Assembly: GCF_024609765.1 (NCBI RefSeq)
Contig: NZ_JANFDG010000010.1
Span: forward strand, 1 to 64,000
Origin: Shinella pollutisoli
Lineage (GTDB): Bacteria > Pseudomonadota > Alphaproteobacteria > Rhizobiales > Rhizobiaceae
Direction: 5' to 3'
DNA: 64,000 bases
Shown here: positions 1 through 6,494 of the stretch, piece after piece
Layout of the letters: each line of letters starts with the position of its first letter
Numbering within the stretch: position 1 is the stretch's first letter
Made by a program: the position numbers and the translations under genes
The notes under the pieces: model-generated
Databases searched by the model: none
What the model saw: the letters and a program-made list of their open reading frames with translations, nothing else
What the model was told of the DNA's origin: nothing

Positions 1-1
1 G

Positions 2-1375
2 TTCCAGCGCTCGATCGTCGGCAGTGACGGCTTCTCCGGCTTCGTCCAGGGGCAGGGCGAGCTGGTGATCTCGAATGCGGACGGCAGCTACGACTTCCTG
101 CCGCAGTTCTATGCGCTCGACGGCCGCGACCAACAGGTGCGGATGGGCCGCGCCGACCTGCCGTTCCGCCAATGGCATGTCGTCTTCACCGGCACGGCGA
201 CGGATTCGCATATCGACGAGACCGACTTCCGGATCTCGCTGCAGGACTACGGCTACAAGCTCGACGTGCCGCTCCAGGCCCGGACCTATGGCGGGGGAGG
301 CGGCATCGACGGCGGCGCCGACCTTGCGGGCAAGCGCAAGCCGCGGTGCCTCGGCTACGTCTCCAACCTGACGCCGGTGCTGGTGCGCGCGCAGGCGCAG
401 CTCTACCAGGTCAATGACGGACCGGTCCGCGCCGTCACGGCCGTCTACGCCAACGGGGCCCCGCTCGGCTTTGCCGGGGACTATTCGTCGGCGCAGGAGC
501 TTCTCGCGATTTCGATCCCGGAGGGGCGCTATGCCACCTGCCTTGCCGAAGGCCTGTTTCGCATCCGCTTCCTGCTCGACGGCGAGGTGATCACCTGCGA
601 CGTCGAGGGCGATGCGAGCGGGTCGGGTTTCGCCGGCACGGTCGGGCAGGTGGTGCGCAGGATCCTGTCGCTTGCGACGGTCATCGCCGATCCGGACGGG
701 CTCTACCTGCCGTCCTTCGCCGCCTACGACGCGGCCTACGGACGGGACTGCGGCTACTATGCCGACCAGAACAGCAGCGCGACCGTCTCTGAAGTGCTCT
801 CCCTGCTCGTCGGGTTCGGCGGCTACATCGGCTTCCGGCGGAACGGCAAGTTGCAGATCGCCCGCTTCGCCAGCCCCGCGGGGCCGCCCATGATGCGCTT
901 CGACGATACGCATATCCGCGACATCCGGCGCGAGAAGCTTCCGTCCGGGCTTTCCCCGCCGCCGTGGCGCTGGCGCGTCGGCTACGGGCGCAACTGGACC
1001 GTCCAGGACAGCGACGTGGCGGGCTCCGTCCCGGCCGCGCGGCGCGCCTTCCTGAAGGAGGAGGTCCGCTTCGCGGTCGCGGAGAGCAACGGCGTGAGGA
1101 CGAACCATCCCTTCGCGCAGGAGCGAGAGGTCGGCGGCTACCTGCGCAGGGAGGCCGATGCGCTTGCGGAGGCGCAGGCGCTGCTTGCCATGCATGCCGC
1201 GCCGGCATCGCTCTACCGGCTGTCGCTCGACGCGCAGCCGTTCGGGCTGGAGATCGGCGACGACGTGCTCGTGACCTTTCCGCGCTTCGACCTTGCCGCC
1301 GGCCGCCTGCTGGTGGTGGTCGAGATCAACGAGAATGCGGCCGAGGATGCGGCCGAGATCGTGGGATATGGCTGA
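2..1375 (+). CDS. phage tail protein (5'-partial)
   Basis: This reading frame is open to the left edge of the window, so the true start lies outside. A GTG at 65 is the first in-window start codon, but coding-like sequence (FQRSIVGSDGF...) continues upstream of it. About 457 codons are visible. The protein has no catalytic motif I recognise. It resembles the large tail or baseplate proteins that precede the fibre genes in siphophage-like rhizobial prophages. Its stop overlaps the next ATG (TGATG), and the next three genes are also overlapped, so this is a translationally coupled tail module. The assignment rests mainly on context: downstream tail fibre, endolysin and holin. Confidence 0.6.
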   Translation, partial: FQRSIVGSDGFSGFVQGQGELVISNADGSYDFLPQFYALDGRDQQVRMGRADLPFRQWHVVFTGTATDSHIDETDFRISLQDYGYKLDVPLQARTYGGGGGIDGGADLAGKRKPRCLGYVSNLTPVLVRAQAQLYQVNDGPVRAVTAVYANGAPLGFAGDYSSAQELLAISIPEGRYATCLAEGLFRIRFLLDGEVITCDVEGDASGSGFAGTVGQVVRRILSLATVIADPDGLYLPSFAAYDAAYGRDCGYYADQNSSATVSEVLSLLVGFGGYIGFRRNGKLQIARFASPAGPPMMRFDDTHIRDIRREKLPSGLSPPPWRWRVGYGRNWTVQDSDVAGSVPAARRAFLKEEVRFAVAESNGVRTNHPFAQEREVGGYLRREADALAEAQALLAMHAAPASLYRLSLDAQPFGLEIGDDVLVTFPRFDLAAGRLLVVVEINENAAEDAAEIVGYG

Positions 1376-2127
1376 TGCCTGCTGCCGTCGTCTTCGAGAA
1401 CCTTGCGGACGCCGCCTCCGTGCGCGCTTCGTCCAGCATCCTGCTTGCCCAGCCGACGCTGGTGCAACAGGTCCATGTCGAGCGGCGCTGGCGCGCGCTC
1501 ACCAATGTGGCCCATCTTGTCCTCGACCTCGGCGCCGAGATCCCGATCGACACCGTCGCGGCGATGGGGCTGACGGCGAGCGCTGCGCGGGTGCGCGTCT
1601 CGGCGGACGATCCGTCCGGCGCTGCCGGCGAGCTCTTCGACAGCGGCCAGATCACGGTGGACCAGGCCTATCTGGCGATCATCGCGCTCTGCGATATGCC
1701 CGTCGCGGGACGCTATGTGCGGATCGACCTTTCCGGCGCGACCTTCGACTACGTCGAGGCCGGTCGGGTCTGTGTCGGGCTCCGGTCGACCTTCGCCTAC
1801 AATTTCGACTACGGCTGGAGCTACGGCTATGTCGATCCCTCGACGCGCTCGAAGACGCGCGGCGGGCAGACGCAGGTGACGCCGCGCCGGCCGTACCGGA
1901 CGATCGACGTCAGCTTCGCACGCGTGACGGCGGCCGACCGATACACCTTCGTCGAGCGGATCGATCGCGAGAACGCGCTCCAGCGCGACATTCTCTTCAT
2001 CACCGATCCCGAGAGCGACAACCTCGCGCGGGACACGATCTGGGGGCTGATGAGCGAGACGACGCCGATCGTCCAGCCCTTCATCGAGGATTTCACGAAG
2101 CAGTACAGGATAGAGGAGCGGCGCTGA
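1375..2127 (+). CDS. prophage tail-module protein of unknown function
   Basis: This 250-aa protein starts at the ATG overlapping the preceding stop by one base (TGATG), and it ends by overlapping the next ATG in the same way. There is no signal peptide or membrane segment. It has a central aromatic stretch (AYNFDYGWSYGYVDP, about residues 141-155). The C-terminal half, with FITDPESDNLARDTIWGL and PFIEDFTKQYRIEERR, looks like a structural phage protein. I do not recognise a named family. Position between a large tail protein and a tail-fibre-like protein suggests a minor tail or baseplate component. Confidence 0.55.
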   Translation: MPAAVVFENLADAASVRASSSILLAQPTLVQQVHVERRWRALTNVAHLVLDLGAEIPIDTVAAMGLTASAARVRVSADDPSGAAGELFDSGQITVDQAYLAIIALCDMPVAGRYVRIDLSGATFDYVEAGRVCVGLRSTFAYNFDYGWSYGYVDPSTRSKTRGGQTQVTPRRPYRTIDVSFARVTAADRYTFVERIDRENALQRDILFITDPESDNLARDTIWGLMSETTPIVQPFIEDFTKQYRIEERR

Positions 2128-3047
2128 TGGCGTTGAGATTCCCTGACATGGTGGCGGAGACCTCCGTCACTACCGGCACGAACGACATGGAGCTCGCCGG
2201 CGCCGTCGCCGGGTTCCGCGCCTTCAGCGATGTCCTCGCGAATGGCGACACGGTGCCCTATGCGATCTCCTACGGCGACGAGTTCGAAACCGGCCTCGGC
2301 ACCTGGAACGCGTCGACCGGACGCCTCGAGCGCACCGCCGTGTACCAGTCGTCGAACAACGACAACAAGGTGTCGTTCTCGGCCGGCACGAAGAAGGTGA
2401 TCGTCGGCCCGCTCGGCAGGCACATCAATCCGGGCCTTGCGAGCAAGTCGGCCGACTACACGGTGGTTGCGGCCGACTTCGGAGCCGTCATCGCCGTTGA
2501 CGCAAGCGGCGCTGCACGAACCATTACCCTGCCGGCAGCCGCCGCGGCCGGCACTGGCTTCAAGGTCGTCATAAAGAAAGCCGACACGAGCACCAACACC
2601 GTGACGATCGACGGTGATGGCTCCGAGACCATCGACGGCGCGACGACCAAGGTCTTGCGCCTGCCGTATCAGAGCGCGGCCCTGATCTGTGACGGCACCA
2701 AATGGCACGTCATGGCCGCGGCCGCCGAATTCGAGCGCGGGAGTAACGCAAACGGGGCCTACGTTCGTTACGCCTCCGGCATTCAGGAGTGCTGGGGCTC
2801 GCTAACGTTTACCGGCGGCGATGCGGTGACCGTATCCGCGACCTGGACCTATCCGGCAGCGTTTTCCTCGGCGCCGTTCTCGACGTTCCGGTCGACCTCA
2901 TCGCCAGCCGCTGGCACGCGCGAGCGGTCCTATTGGGGCAACACGCCAGGGCTGGCGACGTCCGCGTTTTCGATGTCCATGAACACCAATTTTCCGTCAG
3001 GATTTTCGGAAACGGCCACTGTGTTCGCGAAAGGAGCGTGGTTCTGA
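2127..3047 (+). CDS. putative phage tail fibre / minor tail protein
   Basis: This 306-aa protein starts at the ATG overlapping the upstream stop. The N-terminal ~110 residues (MALRFPDMVAETS, then YGDEFETGLGTW and GRLERTAVYQSS) match the opening seen in many rhizobial prophage fibre proteins. Residues ~118-170 contain a repetitive beta-rich segment (YTVVAADFGAVIAVD, ITLPAAAAAGTGFKVVIKKAD, NTVTIDGDGSETIDG) typical of phage fibre shafts. The Ser/Thr/aromatic-rich C-terminus would be the receptor-binding tip. It is probably the host-recognition component of the tail. Base composition is slightly less GC-rich in the 2450-3050 stretch, as is common for exchangeable fibre tips. Confidence 0.65.
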   Translation: MALRFPDMVAETSVTTGTNDMELAGAVAGFRAFSDVLANGDTVPYAISYGDEFETGLGTWNASTGRLERTAVYQSSNNDNKVSFSAGTKKVIVGPLGRHINPGLASKSADYTVVAADFGAVIAVDASGAARTITLPAAAAAGTGFKVVIKKADTSTNTVTIDGDGSETIDGATTKVLRLPYQSAALICDGTKWHVMAAAAEFERGSNANGAYVRYASGIQECWGSLTFTGGDAVTVSATWTYPAAFSSAPFSTFRSTSSPAAGTRERSYWGNTPGLATSAFSMSMNTNFPSGFSETATVFAKGAWF

Positions 3048-3346
3048 TGCGCATCTCTCTTTCCCCCATCCGAATGGATGCCGGCTTGGTCGTCAGCAAG
3101 CTCGGCGACGTGCTGACCATCAACGGCGAGACGTTCGACTTTTCGGGCCTCCCGGACGGCGCGACCATCCCGGCCGGCGAGGTGCCGTGCGAGTGGATCG
3201 TCGGGCCCGTCGAGCGCGTCGACGGTGACCTGCGCCTGACGCTCATCCTGCCCTACGGCTACAATGCACCGGTGGAGCGTCGCCACCCCGACCCCATCGT
3301 TGATCCAGCCGACGGCCTCCTCGTTTTCCCGGGAGACCAGCCATGA
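3047..3346 (+). CDS. small prophage protein following the tail fibre
   Basis: This 99-aa protein starts at the ATG overlapping the fibre-gene stop (TGATG). The sequence reads DVLTINGETFDFSGLPDGATIPAGEVPCEWIVGPV...VDGDLRLTLILPYGYNAP, a compact beta-rich soluble protein with no signal peptide. Small proteins of this kind commonly sit directly after fibre genes in rhizobial and rhodobacterial prophages and may be fibre-assembly accessories. The function is inferred only from position. The stop overlaps the next gene's ATG by four bases (ATGA). Confidence 0.55.
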   Translation: MRISLSPIRMDAGLVVSKLGDVLTINGETFDFSGLPDGATIPAGEVPCEWIVGPVERVDGDLRLTLILPYGYNAPVERRHPDPIVDPADGLLVFPGDQP

Positions 3347-3681
3347 CGTGGACCGTTGATCCCTCCAGAGTCATCACCGCCGAGGCCAAGGCTGCAGCGG
3401 CCGCTGCAGCCACGCTGCGCGCCTTCGAAGACGCCATCCAGGCGCACGTCGACGCCATGGCGCGGGAGCGGACGTTTCGCGACGGCGTGACGCTCGCGAG
3501 CTACGTGGCCTCGACCAATCCGCAATGGGCGGCGGAGGCGCAGGCTTTCGTCACATGGCGCGACGCCATCTGGGCCTATGCCTATGGCGAACTCGCCAAG
3601 GCGCAGGGCGGTCTTCGCCAACAGCCGACCGTCGAGGATTTCCTGACGGAGTTGCCGGCCATCGCGTGGCCGACGGCCTGA
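3343..3681 (+). CDS. small prophage protein, possible tail-fibre assembly chaperone
   Basis: This 112-aa protein overlaps the previous gene by four bases. It is mostly alpha-helical and Ala-rich at its N-terminus (AEAKAAAAAAATLRAFEDAIQAHVDAMARERTF), followed by an aromatic helical segment (AQAFVTWRDAIWAYAYGELAKAQGG) and a proline-rich end (PTVEDFLTELPAIAWPTA). This W-x-AYAYxEL pattern is common in small phage proteins next to fibre genes, which often act as assembly chaperones. The role is inferred. It is the last gene before the tandem hairpins at 3691-3757, so it probably closes the tail transcript. Confidence 0.5.
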   Translation: MTWTVDPSRVITAEAKAAAAAAATLRAFEDAIQAHVDAMARERTFRDGVTLASYVASTNPQWAAEAQAFVTWRDAIWAYAYGELAKAQGGLRQQPTVEDFLTELPAIAWPTA

Positions 3682-3690
3682 AACGAATGA

Positions 3691-3757
3691 GACCCGGGAG
3701 CGCCTCGTACGCTCGACCGGGTCCCCCTCACGGTCACTGGAGGGTGCTGTGACCGTG
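3691..3757. other. tandem strong hairpins between tail and lysis genes
   Basis: Two perfect or near-perfect inverted repeats stand back to back. The first pairs GACCCGG-GAGCG (3691-3702) with CGCTC-GA-CCGGGTC (3710-3723). The second pairs CACGGTCAC (3729-3737) with GTGACCGTG (3749-3757) across an 11-nt loop. No T-run follows either, so they are not classical intrinsic terminators. They may be transcript-end stabilisers, processing sites or dyad operators separating late tail expression from the lysis cassette. Confidence 0.55.
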
Positions 3758-3812
3758 CCGGCGTAACGGCCGAACAGCACTCCGGTTCCCTGAAACTCAA
3801 GAGGACATCACC

Positions 3813-4472
3813 ATGAAAACGATCCTGCAGGTGCAGGAGCGCCTGATCGTGCTCGGCTACAAGCCGGGCCCGGCTGACGGCATTTCTGGACCGAAGACGA
3901 AAGAGGCCATCAAGGCATTCCAGCGCGAGAACGGCCTTTCCGCCGACGGTATCGCCGGCCCGATGACGCAGGCGGCGCTTTTCCCGGCGGCCTCGGCGAC
4001 ACCCCAGGCCGCGGCCGTCGCGAGTACGGTGATCCTCAAGCAGCCGAAGGCGACGCGCGCGATCACGGAGATCATCGTCCATTGCACCGCGACGCCGGAG
4101 GGGCGGGACTACACCGTCGACACCATCCGCTCCTGGCATCTTGCCAACGGCTGGAAGGACATCGGCTATCACTATGTCGCCTACCGCGACGGCTCCGTCC
4201 ATGCCGGCCGGCCGGAGGCGCAGGTCGGCTCACACGTTGCCGGGCACAACAGCGGCACGCTGGGCGTCGTCTATGTCGGCGGGGTGGCTGCGGACGGCAA
4301 GACCCCGAAAGACACGCGCACGCCGGCGCAGACGGCGGCCCTCCTCGATCTCGTCAAGGCTCTCCTCGCGAAATATCCGGCCATCCGCAAGGTGACCGGG
4401 CACAACCAGTACGCCGCCAAGGCGTGCCCCTCCTTCGACGTCCGCAAGGACCCACTCGGCAAACTCGTCTGA
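3813..4472 (+). CDS. prophage endolysin: peptidoglycan-binding domain + N-acetylmuramoyl-L-alanine amidase
   Basis: This 219-aa protein has an N-terminal PG_binding_1 domain (residues ~4-58: VQERLIVLGYKPGPADGISGPKTKEAIKAFQ) followed by a T7-lysozyme-like Amidase_2 domain (~83-219). Predicted zinc ligands are H90 (IIVHCTATPEG), H197 (VTGHNQY) and C205 (AKACPSFDV). GYHYVAYRDGSVHAGRP and NSGTLGVVYVGG are also diagnostic. It would cleave the lactyl-amide bond of murein. There is no signal peptide, so export depends on a holin, consistent with the holin gene 11 bases downstream. AAGAGGACATCACC precedes the ATG. Confidence 0.9.
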   Translation: MKTILQVQERLIVLGYKPGPADGISGPKTKEAIKAFQRENGLSADGIAGPMTQAALFPAASATPQAAAVASTVILKQPKATRAITEIIVHCTATPEGRDYTVDTIRSWHLANGWKDIGYHYVAYRDGSVHAGRPEAQVGSHVAGHNSGTLGVVYVGGVAADGKTPKDTRTPAQTAALLDLVKALLAKYPAIRKVTGHNQYAAKACPSFDVRKDPLGKLV

Positions 4473-4483
4473 AAGGACCCATC

Positions 4484-4867
4484 ATGTCTACCGCCATGGA
4501 ATTCCTCACGGTCCTCTGGATCGTCATGCAGCCGCTCGTGACGCTCTTCATCGGTATCGTCGGCCCGGTCCTCGTCACCTGGCTGGCGATGCGCCTCGTC
4601 GCCCTGCTCAAGATCAGCGACGAGGCGAAGCGGGCGGAGATCGAAGGGCGCTTGCGCGAGGCGCTGCACGCATCGGCCGAAAATGCGGTGGCCTACGCTC
4701 GCGCGAGGTTCGGCGGGAGCCTGACCGCCCCTCCCATCCCGGCGGCGCTCGAAGCGGCAAAAGACTACGTGCGGAGCAAGAATGCCGGCACGCTCCGCCA
4801 GCTCGGCGTCTCCGAAGGCGATCTTTCCGACATCATCCTCTCCAAGATCGGCAAGGGTGCGAAATGA
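4484..4867 (+). CDS. putative phage holin, LLH type
   Basis: This 127-aa protein starts 11 bases after the endolysin stop with AAAGGACC upstream. One long N-terminal hydrophobic segment (residues ~6-42: FLTVLWIVMQPLVTLFIGIV, then GPVLVTWLAMRLVALL) is followed by a soluble helix and a compact C-terminal domain (AAKDYVRSKNAGTLRQLGVSEGDLSDIILSKI). This layout matches the Phage_LLH holin family. It should oligomerise in the inner membrane to release the endolysin. It overlaps the next gene by four bases. Confidence 0.7.
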   Translation: MSTAMEFLTVLWIVMQPLVTLFIGIVGPVLVTWLAMRLVALLKISDEAKRAEIEGRLREALHASAENAVAYARARFGGSLTAPPIPAALEAAKDYVRSKNAGTLRQLGVSEGDLSDIILSKIGKGAK

Positions 4868-5199
4868 CGCTGAGCGAACTGCAATGGCTCGTGGGGATCG
4901 CAGTGACATTCGTCCTCGCGATCGGCGGGATCGCGATCGGGGCATTCCGTGCGGTGGGTGCCCGCATCGACAAGGCGGTCGACCAGATGCGGGAGGCCGT
5001 CAAGGACGGGGACGACCAACTGCACGAGCGCATCAACCGCCTGCGGCAGGATGTTTCCGACAACTACGTCCGCCGCGTCGACCTCGACAGCCACATGATG
5101 CGGCTGGACAGTGCCGTCAAAGAAATCCGCGACGACCAGAAGGCGATCATCCGGTCGCTCGCGGCGCTGGAGGCGAAGCAGGGGCGGCAGGGGGTCTAA
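4864..5199 (+). CDS. small prophage membrane protein with coiled coil
   Basis: This 111-aa protein overlaps the holin by four bases (ATGA). It has a single N-terminal transmembrane segment (residues ~8-30: WLVGIAVTFVLAIGGIAIGAF) followed by ~75 residues of charged heptad-like helix (VDQMREAVKDGDDQLHERINRLRQDV...). This is the architecture of phage accessory lysis proteins such as i-spanins or antiholins, but no family signature is decisive. It is the last prophage gene before the attachment site, with 252 bases between its stop and the tRNA fragment. Confidence 0.6.
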   Translation: MTLSELQWLVGIAVTFVLAIGGIAIGAFRAVGARIDKAVDQMREAVKDGDDQLHERINRLRQDVSDNYVRRVDLDSHMMRLDSAVKEIRDDQKAIIRSLAALEAKQGRQGV

Positions 5200-5450
5200 T
5201 AGGCGACCCAGCCGCCGAGACACTGCAAGGTGCCGCCCCTCGCTTCCTGTTTTGTCGACCCGCCCGCCGGCTGGGGTTAGATGCGTCGGAGATTCGCCTT
5301 CGTCAAGCGCTCCGGGGTTTCGGGTACGTTCACTTGACACAACGGGCGGTAGCGGGCATTGTTTTACAAATGCCTGCTAAGTATCTGATATTCAATGAGG
5401 TTGATTGATCACGTTTTACAGCTAACTATCTGTGACTTGTGAAAAAGCCA
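5200..5450. other. prophage right-end non-coding arm
   Basis: I see no gene here. The last ~130 bases are markedly more AT-rich than the surroundings. They contain two direct copies of GTTTTACA (5361-5368 and 5413-5420), each shortly upstream of the tRNA fragment. Short direct repeats in an AT-rich arm next to an att core are typical of arm-type integrase sites, but no integrase is visible in the window to compare with. Confidence 0.4.
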
Positions 5451-5498
5451 TAGCTTCCCAAGCTGAACGCGCGGGTTCGATTCCCGCTACCCGCTCCA
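5451..5498 (+). other. attR: prophage attachment site (attR), 3' part of tRNA-Gly(CCC)
   Basis: The sequence contains the 3' half of a glycine tRNA: an anticodon loop TTCCCAA (5455-5461), a T-arm GCGGG-TTCGATT-CCCGC (5471-5487) and an acceptor strand TACCCGC with discriminator T and encoded CCA ending at 5498. The upstream sequence has no D-arm or 5' acceptor strand (GCGGGTA expected), so the gene is not complete. A 3' tRNA fragment directly after a phage lysis cassette is the usual product of tyrosine-integrase insertion. The intact tRNA would be at the left junction, outside the window. Confidence 0.8.
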
Positions 5499-5510
5499 GC
5501 GTTCCCTGAG

Positions 5511-5554
5511 GCAATTCCGGCAAAGGTCTGCAGCGGTTTTGCGCCCGGATTGCG
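5511..5554. repeat. short interspersed palindromic repeat, copy 1
   Basis: This imperfect palindrome of about 44 bp begins GCAATTCCGGCAAAGG and ends TTTTGCGCCCGGATTGCG. A copy differing at only about nine positions lies at 54317-54361, and its right arm recurs at 28089-28103. All three are intergenic. This copy lies 13 bases outside the att core, on the chromosomal side. Confidence 0.65.
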
Positions 5555-5744
5555 GACATGCTATCGGCCCTAGCCCGCCGGCTTCCTGCTGTCGGGGCTT
5601 GCCTATGCGGACGGGCATATTCTGGGTCATGCGCTCGCCGCCGAGGAAATCGTCAGGGGCCAGGGTCAACCATTCCAGCGGTCGTATTGAATCTCCGCGG
5701 GAAAGCCTCCACAGTAAAACCACGTCGTTGTATCGGTTACTTGC
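5555..5744. other. intergenic, no gene recognised
   Basis: About 190 bases between the repeat and the next gene. Open frames here are short and show no recognisable protein. The stretch 5690-5750 is less GC-rich than the surrounding genome and could carry the promoter of the following gene, but I see no convincing -35/-10 pair. Confidence 0.4.
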
Positions 5745-6494
5745 ATGCTTATTGCGACGATCGGCTCCTGCCTTTCGAGAAATATTACGGATTGCCTGAT
5801 TGGGAGCCGGGTTCTCAACTCGGTCTACCACAACCGGAGCGACCGCCTGGTGGACATCCTGTCGACGGGCGGGACGAAGCTGAAGCCGCTCGACGAGCTG
5901 TGCGAGCGCATGGCCGTGGGCAGGACGGAGACCGGCGAGTTCTCCCCGCCCAATCTCCTGCGCAACCAGTCGGCCGAGGGTTTCGGCCGCCATCGCCTGC
6001 CGGACGGCATCCCGTTTCACCGCTCGCTCGTGGAGAAGCGGTTCGACCTGATCCTCATCGACAATTTCATGGACCTCGGCGCCCGTCTCTACAGGCTGCC
6101 GGGCGGGGAGCGGTATTTCTGTCGCTATACCAGGTCCCAGGTTCCGGCGGGCTTCCGGCTCGGCAGGCGCCTGACGCCGCAGGAAAGCGCCTCGAACTTC
6201 CGCGAGGTCGTGACGCTGCTGCGTGCCGCGCAGCCCTCCGCGCACATCGTCTTCATCCATTTCCCGATCAACAACTACCCCGCCGGCCGGAAGGCGGAAT
6301 GGGCGAGGCAACTGGACGAGGTGCTCGACCTTTCGCCCTATGCCGACGTTCTCGCATTGAAGGAGGCCCGGCCGCGCTATCCCGACGGCGAGCCGCAGCA
6401 TTTCCATTTCACGGAATACATGCGCTATGCGGCACGGATCCTGGCGCTTCACGGCCGCCATCGGTTCCCCCGCCTGTTTCGCGGGCCGGCGTGA
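5745..6494 (+). CDS. putative SGNH/GSCFA-like protein of polysaccharide type
   Basis: This 249-aa protein opens with MLIATIGSCLSRNITD, the block-I-like GSC motif found in GSCFA and DUF6270-type proteins linked to surface polysaccharide modification. Later it has LILIDNFMDLGARL, AHIVFIHFPINNY and a C-terminal HFHFTEYMRYAARIL that could supply a catalytic His. There is no signal peptide. The gene sits just outside the prophage att site and its 3' end overlaps the convergent glycosyltransferase by 86 bases, suggesting a shared polysaccharide context. The start is uncertain because no good ribosome-binding site precedes the ATG. Family assignment is tentative. Confidence 0.5.
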   Translation: MLIATIGSCLSRNITDCLIGSRVLNSVYHNRSDRLVDILSTGGTKLKPLDELCERMAVGRTETGEFSPPNLLRNQSAEGFGRHRLPDGIPFHRSLVEKRFDLILIDNFMDLGARLYRLPGGERYFCRYTRSQVPAGFRLGRRLTPQESASNFREVVTLLRAAQPSAHIVFIHFPINNYPAGRKAEWARQLDEVLDLSPYADVLALKEARPRYPDGEPQHFHFTEYMRYAARILALHGRHRFPRLFRGPA

